64,000 nt of DNA, taken from contig CM022297.1 in NCBI GenBank assembly GCA_011799875.1, positions 540,314,795 through 540,378,794 of the forward strand, in the 5' to 3' direction. The translations under genes were made by a program, and so were the position numbers. Of the stretch, positions 33,564-45,268 are shown one piece after another (position 1 is the stretch's first letter; every line of letters begins with the position of its first letter). The notes under the pieces are model-generated. The model worked only from the letters and a program-made list of their open reading frames with translations. It was not told where the DNA came from and ran no database searches. This DNA is from Thinopyrum elongatum (lineage: Eukaryota; Streptophyta; Magnoliopsida; Poales; Poaceae).

Positions 33564-33573
33564 CTACAAGAGA

Positions 33574-36135
33574 TCAATGCTTGGTTTTAGGTACCCATTT
33601 TGTAATGGGTCCTTTGATGTTAGTAACAAGGGTCTTAGGAACCCAAATAGACCATTCAATGTACTCATAAAAAGAACCAACAAATTTGGCATACACATGC
33701 CCATCATTAGCACGGCATAACACATAAGAAGGGTTAAAGTCGCCGGCTTTGTTGGAAGGGGTGGCATTGCCCTTCTTGACACCACCACCCTTCCCATTGT
33801 TCCTCTTCTCCTTAGAAGCACCCTCTCCCTTCTTCACAAAAGTTTGCTTGAGAGGAGGAGGTCGTTTGGCCTTGTCATTCTTCTTCTTGTTCTTGGACTT
33901 GGGTGCAAACCCAATTCCCTCCTTGCCCACCACTTCCTTTTGATTGCTCAAAAGTTCGTTGAGGTTCTTCTCACCTTGTATGCAAGACACAAGGCCTTTC
34001 TCAAGTTGCTCCTTCAGCTTTGCATTCTCCTCCACAAGATGCACATGCTCACAACACGGGTTAGTAGCATTTGCATTATCAATTAGAACCATATGAGGAA
34101 ATGTGGCTTTCTCCTTGGTTAGCTTCACTTGGAGTTGATCATGAGACTCTTTGAGGCTAGCATGAGCACCCTTCAAGGCCTTGTGAGCCTTGTCAAGTAC
34201 ATCAAACTCCTCCTTGAGTCTAGCATGGTCAACCCCAAGTTTAGCCTTCTCGGAATTGAGCACACGAGATACAACAAGAGCATGATCAAGATCTTTCTTT
34301 AATTTAGCATGATCATCATTGTGTGACTCCTCAAGAGCCAAACAATGACCACTCTCTTCCACAAGCGCATTAGAGAGATCCGATATCTCATCGGCATAGT
34401 CACGACTATGCCCTTCCATCTTAGAGATGGTTTCTTCGTGAGCCTCGATCATGTCATTGGCTTCACCAAGTTGTTCCAAGAGAGCAACAAAGTGCTTCTT
34501 GGATTTACCCTTGAGCTTACTCATAAAAGACTCAAATTCATTTTCCTCCTCCTTCGTCCCCTCACTTTCATCAATGCAATCCGTCAAGGAAGGATTAGTA
34601 ATGATGGTAGTTTTGATGTTGGGGGTTACCTTGTTGGTGGCTTTAGCCATGAGGCACTTGGCGGTGATGTTCTCGTTGGGTGAATCGAAGAGGGACACCC
34701 GTGGAGTTGTTACAATGGCAACGGAGGCCATGGCAACCGTCTCATCATCTTCATCATCATCATCATCCTCATTGTACTCTTCTTGTGCCACCAACCCCTT
34801 GGGAGGAGTCTTCTTGGCGAAGTTGTTCTTGTTGGGGAAGGACTTGGCCTTGTCTTTTCGGATAAGCTTGCCACCATTGTCTTCCCTCTTCTTGTATGGG
34901 CACTCCGCAACAAAGTGGCTCACATTGCCACAATTATAGCATGTCCTCACGCGTTGCTTGCCCTTGGCGCCACTTGAGTTGTTCTTGTTGAAGTTGGGCC
35001 TTGAATTCTTCTTGCTCCAAAATTGCCGTGAAGCGAGAGCCATGTGCTCATGATATGCGTACTTGGTATCTTCGGGGCAACACTCCTCTTCTTCCTCTTC
35101 ACCCTCTTCTTCCATGCTAGCCTTGGCCTTCAAAGAAAGGTTGGGCTTCTTTGCTCGTTGAGAACGCAACACCGCATTGTCGGCGGTCTTGTCCAAGATC
35201 CTCATTGCAACAAACTCATCCAACACTTCACTTGAGGACAAGGAGTGAAAGTCCGGCCTTTAACGGATGACGGAGGACATGGCCTTATGGTAAGGCATCA
35301 TGGCCTTGAGAAACTTGCGCTTGATCCAATTGTCATCCGTATCCTTACTCCCATGATCTCGAAGTGAGACCGCGAGAGTGGTTAATCTCCGGTAGAGCTC
35401 TCGAGGTTCTTCATCTTCATTCATCGCAAACTCATCGGCTTCATCTTGCACCACTTCATAGTTGGAGCGTTGAATGCTTGCGCTTCCCTTGTAAATGAAA
35501 ACAACATGTTGCCATGCTTCCTTGGCCACGGCGAAGGGTCGGAGGTGCGCAATATCTTCGGGTGGGATTGCATCTTGGATAATGAAGAGGGCGGACTCGT
35601 TGAATTGATGATCCGCGGCTTCTCTTGGAGTGAGGTTGCTTGGGTCATGCGGGTAGAAACCTTGCTCAATAATTCTCCAAAGATTAGTAGAACTATGATT
35701 TAAATGACGTTTAAAACGGTAGACCCAAGAGGCAAAATCCTCATTTTTCACAAACTTAGGAGGAGGACCAACATGATTCAAATGAGTGGACGGAACCGGT
35801 CCTCCATAAGTAAGGGGTGGTTCAACATGGGCAAAGATGCCATTTCCACTTCTATCACTAGATAAAGGAACTTTATCACTAGTAGCTTCCCCCTTGTCGG
35901 AGTTAGCATCCGTCACCTTGTTAGCGGGATCACCCACTTTCATTGGTGCGGTGGATAATTTAAGGCCTTGTAGAAACTTATTGAACATGCCTTCAACCTC
36001 GGTCGTCATGGAGGTTTTCAATGTGTCCAAAGCCGCATTGAACTCCTCACGAGAGACCGAGGATCTCCCATCGGCCGTAGACGAGGACGGAATCACACCG
36101 GGGTGCTCCTCCCCACCGTCTACGGTGTCAACCAT
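33574..36135 (-). pseudogene. gag: Sirevirus gag, interrupted by one stop
   Basis: ATG at 36,135 opens MVDTVDGGEEHPGV. The frame runs 291 codons to TAA at 35,262-35,260 and then continues in the same frame for another 555 codons. The TAA stands where Gln is expected (CAA to TAA). The second part contains a CCHC knuckle CYNCGNVSHFVAEC, a strongly heptad-like coiled coil (roughly residues 230-390 of that part) and a basic, Lys-rich C-terminus. Gag packages RNA in particles, and long coiled coils are typical of Sirevirus Gag. The frame closes with TGA at 33,574-33,576 next to the protease frame. Confidence 0.9.
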
Positions 36136-36168
36136 ACTCTTCGGACGGCAAAGTCCTTAATACAGAGA

Positions 36169-36184
36169 TGAGGCTCTGATACCA
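36169..36184 (-). promoter_or_regulatory. Primer-binding site, initiator Met tRNA
   Basis: On the minus strand TGGTATCAGAGCCTCA lies two bases inside the 5' LTR. It is complementary to the 3' end of plant initiator tRNA-Met, the usual copia primer. Confidence 0.95.
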
Positions 36185-36186
36185 AT

Positions 36187-37796
36187 TGAAAGGATCGATA
36201 TGGTTGACTAGAGGGGGGTGAATAGGCAACTAACAATTTTTAGCTTTTCTTTACCAATTTAAACTTTGCATCAAAGTAGGTTGTCTAGATATGCAACTAG
36301 GTGAGCAACCTATATGATGCAACAACAACAAGCACACAAGCAAGCAAGGGATACAACACAAAATAAGCTTGCACAAGTAAAGGTAATAGATAACCAAAAG
36401 TGGAGCCGGTGGAGACGAGGATGTGTTACCGAAGTTCCTTCCCTTTGAGAGGAAGTACGTCTCCGTTGGAGCGGTGTGGAGGAACAATGCTCCCCAAGAA
36501 GCCACTAGGGCCACCGTAATCTCCTCACGCCCTCACACGATGCGAGATGCCGTGATTCCACTATTTGCCCTTGGAGGCGGCGACCGAACCTTTACAAACA
36601 AGGTTGGGGCAATCTCCACAACTTAATTGAAGGCTCCCAACGACACCACGAAGCTTCACCACAATGGAATATGGCTCCGCGGTGACCTCAACCGTCTAGG
36701 GTGCTCAAACACCCAAGAGTAACAAGATCCGCAAGGGATTAGTGGGGGGAATCAAATTTCTCTTGGTGGAAGTGTAGATCGGGGCCTTCTCAACCAATCC
36801 CTAGAAAATCAACAAGTTTGATTGGCTAGGGAGAGAGATCGGGCAAAAATGGAGCTTTGAGCAACAATGGAGCTTGGGGGAGGGAAGAGGTAGTCAACTT
36901 GGGGAAGAAGACCCCCTTTTATAGTGGGAGAAAAGATCCAACCGTTACCCACTTATTCAGCCCGCGACATGCGGTACTACCGCACAAAGCCGCGGTACTA
37001 CCGCAAGGCATCGTGGTACTACCGCTCTACGATGCGGTACTACCACACCTGCGGCAGAGACCAGACGAGGCCCTGTTGTGTTAAAACAACGAGCGGTAGA
37101 ACCGCCGGAGCGGTACTACCGCGCGCCCTTGCGGTACTACCGCAAGGTAGGGTTCGACTAGGCTGGGAAGGCACGGACTAATAAAATTACATCCGTGGCT
37201 ACTTCCGCTGATTCTCGGTCTGTGCAAAAATCCGGCACGGTACTATCGCATGCTGAGAGCGGTACTACCGCGTAGGACGCGGATATAAAAAATTACTTCC
37301 GCTCCTACTTCCGCGCATGCCAGTGTTCTGGGCTAGAGGCCACGGTACTACCGCACCTGAGGAGCGGTAGTACCGCTCTACTACCGCTTACCTGGCCGGT
37401 ACTACCGTGGGCCATTGTGGTACTACTGCTCCGTTGAGCAGTACTACCGCATGCCACAGAACTATAGCACTTGGGAGCCTTCATTTTGTAAAGACACGGA
37501 TAGCCGGACGGTGCTCCAAAGAAGCAAAGGAAAGGTGGTGCAAAGGAACAGACGTGTACGTGTTGATTCCACCCTAACCTTTCCGACGCGGACCCCCTCT
37601 TAATAGTACGGCTTTCCTACGACTCAAATCCACCGAAAAGAAACGTAGAGAAACGCCGTCTTCACTAGGCTCCGAGGGGCACCGAATCGTCTTGTGCCTA
37701 GACATGAGATATCTGAAATGCTCAATGCACACGATTAGTCCGCAAATGCATTGTCATCAATCACCAAAACCACATGGGGAAAAATATGCCCTTACA
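36187..37796 (-). repeat. 5' LTR of the Sirevirus
   Basis: 1,610 bp. Starts TGTAAGGGCATATT (at 37,796 on the minus strand) and ends CTTTCA at 36,187. A TATA-like CTATAAAAG lies at 36,916-36,924 on the minus strand. The GGTASTACC palindrome array occupies about 36,970-37,450, immediately upstream of the TATA box. Confidence 0.92.
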
Positions 37797-37801
37797 GCGT
37801 T

Positions 37802-38286
37802 GCCGGCTTGTACAGCTGGTGACCTATCCTATTCTTCTTTATCTCGGACCATCGTCGGCCCTGCCCGGGCTCAACGAAAGTGGAAACCCCCCCCCCCCCC
37901 TTCCCATCCGGCTGAAGCACCCTCTTTGCCACTCCGATGAGCGTCGCAGCCGGACGTAGGGAAGATACGGGGGGAGAATATACCTTCGAGGCCGGCGTGG
38001 ACTAGTGTAGTGTATCCGTGTCATGGGAATGGAGCTCCGTGCGACCGTGCGTGCACATAATTTTATCTTTTTAGGTAAAAATATGTCCAAAATGTAACAT
38101 TTTTCGTCCGGTTTGTATGAAATCCGTCATGTTTATATGAAATCCGTCCATGTTTGCATGAATTTTCATCCGGTTTGTTGAAAATTATTTGCAATGTATG
38201 CAACTACGGTTGGATGGCGACCTCCCGCCCCTGTCCGTGGACGGATGAGAAAGGAAATTTGCCGGTCGCCGTTGGAGATGCGCCGT
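37802..38286. other. Right part of the split TIR element
   Basis: A C14-class run near 37,887-37,900, AT-rich 'tccggtttgtatgaaatccg' repeats at 38,095-38,180, then the right terminus. No ORF supported. Confidence 0.5.
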
Positions 38287-38531
38287 GCCCGCATGTGACA
38301 TTTATTGAGAATATTGACTCTACGTGCAGAGGACATGAGTCACAGTGTATCATCGAGTATTTGATATGTATCTGTAACTAGCAAATTCATTGTGCCTTTA
38401 ATGCAGCCATACCATCGCAGGAACTCAATGACACAGATATTAGGGTGCATGGTCGCCGAGAGCCATTTGTCCGCCTCCCTATATACTAGTCTACATATAC
38501 CCATTAAAAAAACACAGACGATACATACGTA

Positions 38532-38626
38532 CTCCCCCGCCTCAAAATAAGTGTTTTAATTTTGTACTATGTTTAATACAAAGTTATATTATTAATTTTG
38601 AGATACTTATTTTGGGACGGAGAGAG
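38532..38626. mobile_element. Stowaway MITE, 95 bp
   Basis: Left end CTCCCCCGCCTCAAAATAAG and inverted right end CTCTCTCCGTCCCAAAATAA, with TA on both sides (38,530-38,531 and 38,627-38,628). A second stray terminus GACGGAGGGAG follows at about 38,638, perhaps from a nested or older copy. Confidence 0.85.
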
Positions 38627-38639
38627 TATGTAGCATGAC

Positions 38640-39094
38640 GGAGGGAGTATGGTTCTTAAAGATAAATGACCTCTGCACCTTGCTGCAAAAGTTGAGCAGA
38701 CCACATGATCTGCACAGGTCTTCCAGCTCTCCTTGGGTGAAGAACCTGTAGCCTATGTTCACTGGTCCTACAATCTGCAGCCTCAGGTTTGAACGGGAAA
38801 TCTACAGTGTGCGTGTGCGGCGGTTGCTACTGTAGGCGGTACTGTTCCTTTTTCCCTGGTACCGTTTGCTACAGTAGGCTTTCAGGACATTGGCACTGCT
38901 CACTACAGTCTCTGGACAGTGCCCTCCAGTGACCACGCTTTGCTTTCGCGCAGAAGCTACAGTACCAGGTGATTACAGTCCCCCTCCCCCCGGAACTCCC
39001 CCAACCCCCCAATTTCATGCCTTGCATATATCTCTAAAATAGAAGAATGTTCACCGAATAAAAATCCACCTATACCCCACAAAAGATTTACTTA
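38640..39094. other. Intergenic DNA with clustered CTACAGT/ACTGTAG strings
   Basis: No gene. Between 38,800 and 38,970 the string CTACAGT, its complement or a one-base variant appears about seven times. No known element assigned. Confidence 0.4.
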
Positions 39095-39893
39095 GGGCAT
39101 CTTCAACGGTGATTACCAAACATACGTCCTCAAATGTCCGTGGACCTACGTAGCAAATCATACATCTTCATATTTCATCTAGGAAAATACATAGCAATGA
39201 TTGTATGTACATCTGCGCATCCACCCACCTAATCTAAAAAACCCTACTCGTTGGAGGTGAGGTCGGTGACCCCCACCGACACCATGGGGTCGACCTCGAA
39301 AATGCTAGACTTACAAACAGCTGCTACGTAACCTGCGTAATTTGCTGAAGCGCTAATCAAACCGGCCCCCTTATTTCTAGGGTGGGCCCGTGCCCTCAAC
39401 TAATGTCGAATCAATAACTGCCAAATCAGCAATCACGTAGGATACGTAAGACTCCCTACGTAGGTGTAGCATTGCCGGGTCGACCTCAACCTTCAAGCTC
39501 GGCTCTGCAGAGCTTGGAGGTCGGGCCGCCGCAATGCGGACACGGCGTCGAGCATCCGTGACGCGGACCTCTGCCACGATTTTGGCACGACGCTTCGGAG
39601 TCAGCATCTTGTACCATGTGATCCTTGAACGGACCATGGCGACGGCGGATAGCGGCGAGATTAGCTATAAGTGGCAGAGAAAGTATGGGAAACAAGGGGA
39701 AAATGGGATAGGTAGGGTTGGAGAGGGGGGGGGGGGGTGGTGTCGACCAACATTTAAAGTCAGAGTAGGCTCGTAGGGTGGCGCGCGGGCTGGCCAAGAA
39801 TGAATGCAGGTAGGCATGGGAGCCGGGGAGCCTCCAGGAATGTGGAGCGGAGTGTGAAATAGCAAGCACCGGCTTGAGTGATGGATGGACCGT

Positions 39894-39930
<37 letters not shown>

Positions 39931-40046
39931 AGCTAGATTGGGGAATTTCAGACGCCCGGACCGATCCGCGCTTGAGGCTTAAAAGTGTATGCACTATCCG
40001 GTCCGGGTATATAGAGGAGGTTTGGGCATTTGGACTGGAGACGCCC
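39095..40046. mobile_element. Candidate Harbinger-like TIR element, 952 bp
   Basis: Left end GGGCATCTTCAACGG and inverted right end GGGCGTCTCCAGTCC, flanked by TTA on both sides (39,092-39,094 and 40,047-40,049), fitting the 3-bp TWA duplication of PIF/Harbinger elements. It contains a G/C-rich interior, homopolymer tracts and a minus-strand open frame (39,637-39,377) of unknown function beginning MVRSRITWYKMLTPKRR. Confidence 0.5.
39896..39929 (+). repeat. C34 homopolymer
   Basis: Thirty-four C residues on the plus strand within the candidate Harbinger-like element. A shorter G run is at about 39,726-39,738. Length is uncertain for technical reasons. Confidence 0.95.
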
Positions 40047-40703
40047 TTATGTACTAGTGTCATAGATTGAAATAAAAATTGGGTGGACTATCACATGTTG
40101 TTCTATTAGATGCTGAACACATAGATCGGAACCGTAATATTCTTTGGTACGAAATTAATATAAAGGATTGGCTTCCATATAAAAATTTAGTGATGACCCA
40201 AGTTGTCTACTTGACGGTTTGTAGAGGTGGACGTTGAAGCACACTGTGTTAATCGAGCTCTAATAATATATCATATAAATGGGTACTAAAGGGAAAACAC
40301 AAACAACATAGGTTCTAGATGTTCGTTCTAGTGGTAGCTACGAGGCGCGAGACGCTAAAGGTGACTTTATAACTCTGAAGATATTGTGCCGGATCAGTAT
40401 CTCGGAGGCGCTCATTGGGATAGGATGTGTGCACCCGTTCATATGGATGAATGTATGTGCATGTATCCGAGCATATGTGATTACACTGTGTTAAAAAAAA
40501 GTTAAAGTTCTTGCAAAAACATAAGTGAGCGCCCCAAAATTTTGGACAAAGCAAATGTATATCTGCGCCCCAGCTACCATATCTACAATTAGCTTGCTAG
40601 TGGTATTTTTGACGACACTCATATGTTGGTTATTATTTTTGCAAGATACACAAATAAAAATTGTTTCATGCCTTGACCGTGCAGGTTAACTCTTCATCAC
40701 CTC
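40047..40703. other. AT-rich intergenic DNA
   Basis: Nothing supported. It ends at the left target duplication of the LINE. Confidence 0.4.
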
Positions 40704-41487
40704 ATGCGTATGTTTATATTTTTTTTTGGAAATGAAGGCGTACCCCGGCTTCTGCATCATAATGATGCATGCAGCCATCTTATTAAAAAATTCACAAAGT
40801 AGCACAAAGTCATAAAAGTATTACAGCTCGCAAGCGGAGCGAAGCAAATGAAAAAAAGAAAAGTGCATGCTGACAATCACAACCGGTACGGTAATATGAA
40901 GGATAAGCTTCCTAGACTCCTGTCCTGTTATGCGACCACCATCCGAACCGGTTCAATATAGCCCGTGCTACCATCTCCCACTGGTTGCACCCAGTAACCA
41001 AAGGCTCCTTGGAGTCCATAGGAGTGAGTAAGGACCACGTACGGATCCATGCGGTAGCTCTGAAGATGACCTACAAGAAAGTTAAAGTGTGTTGTCTGTT
41101 AAAAATCAAATCATTCCTACAGTTCCATATAGCCCACAGAAGCGCACATATTCCAATCCGAATACGAGCCGTAGTAGTATGTTCACACCCAGCTAACCAT
41201 GTTCCAAAAAACGACTCAATGTCAACTGGAGGATTAATGTTGAAGGCTATATGAATCGTTCTCCAAAGCAATTTGGCGAGTGGGCATTCAAGGAATAAAT
41301 GTTGTATTGTTTCATCATGATCACAAAAACAACAACGTGACTACCTACCTACCCATCGCCTCTTGAGTATTACTTGCTTGTGGACGAACCACATAAAAAT
41401 TTTAATACACAAGGGAACCTTAATCTTTCAAATATGCAACGATCTTGAGATTGGGCCAGAATTAATCAAATATGCGTATGTTTATAT
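40704..41487 (-). mobile_element. 5'-truncated L1-type LINE with perfect 16-bp target duplication
   Basis: ATGCGTATGTTTATAT occurs at 40,704-40,719 and 41,472-41,487. The insert (40,720-41,471, 752 bp) starts with T8, the complement of its poly(A) tail, then the inverted family 3' end with 'gatgcatgcagcca'. On the minus strand it encodes LLWAIWNCRNDLIFNRQ and WLAGCEHTTTARIRIG, the C-terminal zf-RVT-like part of plant L1 ORF2. Reverse transcriptase and endonuclease domains are missing, so it is a dead-on-arrival copy. Confidence 0.92.
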
Positions 41488-41639
41488 GGACATTGTACAA
41501 TTGGATCCAAACTATAAAATTTGATTGCTGATTTTTCTTCCAAAACAAACCAAGAAATCAGAGGCAAACAAAGACACCAAGGAGAAGAACGCAAACACAC
41601 AAATAATCACGGTCGGACGGTAGGGAATACATTGGCCAT

Positions 41640-41960
41640 GAGTAGCAAACGTTTATTTGCTTCTTTTTGCGTCGGAGGACAACAACACTTTTCTGATCTA
41701 CTGCATGAATGAGTAGCAAAAGTTTACTCAGGTACGACACGACCGGAGCAGATTGTCACATGCGGCCGGGACAAGGGGGAATGGGCAGATCCAAATGGTA
41801 CCTTGGGCATCTTTACGCCACAGTACTTTCAAAAAAAAATCTTTACGCCACAGAAGGAGGCATGCTTCGTACAAGGACACTGTACACCTACGTGTCGTAG
41901 CTACATCAAATCTCATCGGTCGTGTTCAGCCATCTGATGGCATCGCTGCAAGCAGGGACG
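41640..41960. repeat. Diverged duplicate of the block at about 13,017-13,420
   Basis: See the partner block for the shared phrases. This copy carries a 15-bp retroposition scar absent from the partner. It also has a short internal repeat ('gagtagcaaa' at about 41,640 and 41,711). No gene. Confidence 0.5.
41809..41853 (+). mobile_element. 15-bp poly(A) retroposition scar with 15-bp target duplication
   Basis: ATCTTTACGCCACAG occurs at 41,809-41,823 and 41,839-41,853. The insert is TACTTTC plus eight A residues. The homologous block at about 13,239 has a single GCATCTTT at this point, supporting an insertion here. Confidence 0.65.
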
Positions 41961-41986
41961 GCAAATAATGATATTGGGGAGGGGGG

Positions 41987-42354
41987 AGGAGACGTTTTCG
42001 CTCCCGAGTGAACAGTAACGCGAAAAATGTATTACTTTTTAAAAAATCTGATCTTTTTTTTGATATTTGTGTTAGTGTCGCAAGCATGCTTGACAATTTT
42101 CATACGAAACGAAGCAGAAGTTTTTCGTCGGCGAAAAAAACAAATTTGAGGTGACATTTTGGGGTAACATTTGATGTTTAATTTGTTTTTTTTTCTTTTG
42201 CACAGGCCAAAATGTTAACGTTTTTGCCTAAAACTTTGCAGGTAGCATTTGGATGTGACTACAAATACATAAAAAATTTGCTAGGATTTTTTTGACATTT
42301 CGAAAATTATTTTTCCGTGCAGGAACACATGCTCCCGGGAGCTGAAATGGATTT
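41987..42354. mobile_element. Inverted-repeat MITE-like element, about 370 bp
   Basis: Left end GGAGACGTTTTCGCTCCCGA and a right end around GCTCCCGGGAGC (42,331-42,342) give imperfect inverted termini. The interior is T-rich. I recognise the type as a common unclassified Triticeae short element. Borders are approximate. Confidence 0.5.
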
Positions 42355-42813
42355 CCGGGGGATGGGGGCAAATCCATGGAATGCTGTGATGAGGAATTGG
42401 CTCCAGTGAAGGTCAGCTGTTTAGCAATGTAACTGTCGAAATGACTATAAGCTGGCGGAAATGCTGAAATGACCGTAAAGTACAAAGATCAGTATAACTT
42501 GCTCATTGTGTGTCAATAGATTGTTTAAATTGTATTTTGACTGGCAGAGAATGATTAGTTCTATAGTGATGTATAAAATATTCATAATAATATTTCTCCC
42601 ATTTTCTTCCTAATGTATAAACAAAATATTTGAGAGCAAAAGAATTATGTTGTCACATTGCTGGTCGTGCAAGTAACAATTATTTGTACAATAGAAAATT
42701 AGTCCATATAGTTAATAATCCGTACAAAAGAAAATTAAAGGATTCGTTCATCCGTATGATTAATAATCCACACATCTAATTAATAATATGTACAGAAGAG
42801 AGCTAAGGAGTTA

Positions 42814-43072
42814 CTTCCTCTGTTTCTTTTTATTTTGCATATAAGATTTGTCTGAAGTCAAACTTTGTAAAGTTTGACAAACTTTATAGGAATAATGACA
42901 ACTTTCACAATACAAAATTAGTATCATTATATGCATCATCAAATTATTTTTCATATTGTATAACTTTAGCGCAGTAGATCTTAAGATTTTTAAATATAAA
43001 TTTGGTCAAGCTTAGTGAAGTTTGACTTTGGACAAATCTTATATGCAAAGGAAAAAAGAGGAACGGAGGGAG
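42814..43072. mobile_element. Stowaway-like MITE, 259 bp
   Basis: The termini are inverted over about 40 bp; both inner parts contain GCATATAAGATTTGTC. TA flanks both ends (42,812-42,813 and 43,073-43,074). Ends are CTTCCTCTG and, inverted, CTCCCTCCG. Confidence 0.85.
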
Positions 43073-43074
43073 TA

Positions 43075-43780
43075 CATACTAATCTATTTGGCCTCATCTT
43101 GGCACAGACGCAAGCGCCAGACCTATGGGCGTGGCGAAGGGCACAGACATGAGCGCCACAGCGGACGTGGCGAAATCCATCTGGACGTTTCCCTTGTCCG
43201 CCTTCTCAGGCTTCTTGCGGGCGTGTTGCTGAGCGCGCTGCTCTCTACGGGCGACGGTCTCCACCTTGTTCATGATGATAGAGACCCGACAGACTTCCCA
43301 AAGCCATCCTCCATGGCTAGGGAAGACGGCCTAGCGGGCATCGAGGGCTAGGACGGAGGATGAGGTCGGCGGCACAGACGCGGAGAAGAGCGGATGAGGG
43401 CAATGGCGCGGATGCGGCAAAGGGAGGACAGACACGGAGCAAGGGCGGATGAGGGTGATGGCGCGAATGCGGCAAAGGGAGGATAGATGCGGGAGGAAGG
43501 TCGGTCAACTTGATTGATTAGACCAATTTAGAGAGATTTGGGATGGATCTAGTCAGTTGGATCCGATGTGGCAGAGGCGTCTGGGCGGCCCAAAATCCGC
43601 CCACATATGAGCTGGGTTTGAGGGGTTCCTGACAGCCCAGACATATGGGTTGAGTTTGAGGGGCCCGGTTGGGTGGCATTTTTTGGTCGGGGTGGTGACC
43701 GGGCTGTCCGCCCAGACATATCGGGGCAGAATAGGGGTAACAAAAGTCATCAAGTATGATATTGGAGATAAGAATTTTTG
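43075..43780 (-). other. GC-rich relic, probably an antisense TIR-element piece
   Basis: A tandem pair of about 62 bp ('gcggatgagggcaatggcgc' and variant, about 43,380-43,500) is present. A minus-strand frame around 43,100-43,280 reads MNKVETVARREQRAQQHARK, similar in style to short proteins of GC-rich TIR elements. No complete ORF or termini. Confidence 0.35.
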
Positions 43781-44959
43781 AGTGCTTGTTGTCGAGGTTA
43801 GAGATTGCTCTATAATAAAGGACTAAATACAGTGACTAGGTAATGCTTACATGTTTGCATTGTTTTTTATCTTTACAATGTCAACATATTTTAGTTATTG
43901 TTGGTTTCTTCGACTACCTTCCCTAGACTGTGACTAAAAATGTGTTCATCTTTTAAGAGTGCTAGCATCCGGATGACTTTGTTAGAAGTTATGGAGAATG
44001 GAAAAATATTAGCTCGAAGTTGCAGCTCACATCTTAGAACCTTGCTTCATATGTAGACAATGTGAAATGCAATGGTGGATGTGCCATCAATCATAATTGA
44101 CGATGTCGGGGAACACACTTGTCAAGGTGAAGCTTTAGGTTTGCTCATAAATGTGGATTGCTTTGAATTTGTGTTATCATCCATTCTAATCCTTTCTACG
44201 CTGATGGATCCATTTCAAAACATTTCTAACAGATTCCTTAGTTCGGACCGAGGAAGTAATGTCACAACTATACACGCATGCATGCAACAATTTATTTGTC
44301 ATCCCTTTCATGCTCTTCCGATTTCTTCATCAAATGGCCGGACCCATAGAGCCTAAAAAGCATGTACGTTTCCTTATTTTGTAAACTAACATCAACATTT
44401 ACAATACCAAATAAATAAAATACAGTATAAAACTAACATTTCACCGGTGCCTACGTGCATACACGACTTGAAGATTCAAATGTTTATTAAGTTGTACAGT
44501 TCCATATGAGATATATATGAGTGAGTTAATACTTTACAGTTCAGTTAATAAGTAAGACTATATCCTATATCTGTGTTAGTAACCATATCTCCATTAACAA
44601 AAAAAAAATACAAATATAGTAAAATCTTAAGGATTCACTCGTAAATTGAAATCACTTATTGGTTACCCATGCAAGAAAAAGAATTGTACTCTGACAATTA
44701 GTTCCCAATTTAGCTTCCTCCAATTCTTTTGCTTGTAAAATTGTGTTTGAGTCGTAGTTAAACTCACATTTGTAAATACTAATTTTTAACCATGGTTTGC
44801 GTTGTGTAGCCAAGTCATGTCGCATGGTCGTGGGTTGAATAGTCATAGTGAATTAAATGATCCACATGGGGATATAAGACTTTTGTACTTTAGACAGTAC
44901 AGACATAGACGCTCATCTATTGACTCCATGCCTCATGGTACGGTCAGGTCTATACACTT
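43781..44959. other. AT-rich intergenic DNA
   Basis: Nothing supported. Confidence 0.4.
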
Positions 44960-44962
44960 TGA

Positions 44963-45268
44963 GGCCTCCTTTGGTTCATAGGGTAGGAAAATCATAGAAA
45001 TAGGAAAGTCATAGGAAATGAGATGACATACTTCTCAAATCTTATAAGTAGGAATAGGAAAGGAGATGTCCTTTGATTCACATCATAGAATTTTTTTTCA
45101 TTAAGTCTAGGCTAATGTTTACTTTCCTATGAAATATGGTGGATAGGAAGGATTCCTTCGTAGGAACAAGATTCTATTCCTACAAACCAAAGGGCACTAA
45201 AGGAATTTTTCCTACAGAAATCCTATCCTATGAAATCCCTATGAAATTCCTCCAAACCAAAGGAGGCC
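44963..45268. mobile_element. Tourist-like MITE, 306 bp
   Basis: Left end GGCCTCCTTTGGTT and inverted right end identical over 14 bases, with TGA on both sides (44,960-44,962 and 45,269-45,271). The interior is rich in 'cataggaa/ttcctatg' strings, usual for cereal Tourist elements. Confidence 0.9.

Larger units (their letters stand above)
25258..37801 (-). mobile_element. Complete Maximus-like Sirevirus (Ty1-copia LTR retrotransposon)
   Basis: The element proper is 25,263-37,796 (12,534 bp), transcribed right to left. It has two LTRs of about 1.61 kb, a primer-binding site for initiator Met tRNA, gag, protease, integrase, reverse transcriptase and RNase H in copia order, an extra ORF beyond pol, and a polypurine tract at the 3' LTR. 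Flanking 5-mers are GCATT (25,258-25,262) and GCGTT (37,797-37,801), a target duplication with one transition. The extra ORF, coiled-coil Gag, repeated polypurine tracts and LTR palindromes are Sirevirus traits; GGTASTACC palindromes suggest Maximus. At least four lesions disrupt gag-pol, so it is non-autonomous now. The LTRs differ by roughly 2-3% by eye. Confidence 0.9.
24237..38286. mobile_element. GC-rich TIR element split by the Sirevirus
   Basis: The left end GGGCATCTCCAACGCCGAC and the inverted right end (GCATCTCCAACGGCGACC) match closely, with the Sirevirus occupying 25,263-37,796. The element's own DNA is about 1.5 kb (24,237-25,262 plus 37,802-38,286). It has a TATA-like CTATTTAAAC near 24,739 and an ORF at 24,822. 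The right part holds 'gtccggtttgtatgaaatcc' type repeats as in the element at 10.9-13.0 kb. Target duplication is not clear, and the superfamily is unresolved. Confidence 0.5.
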
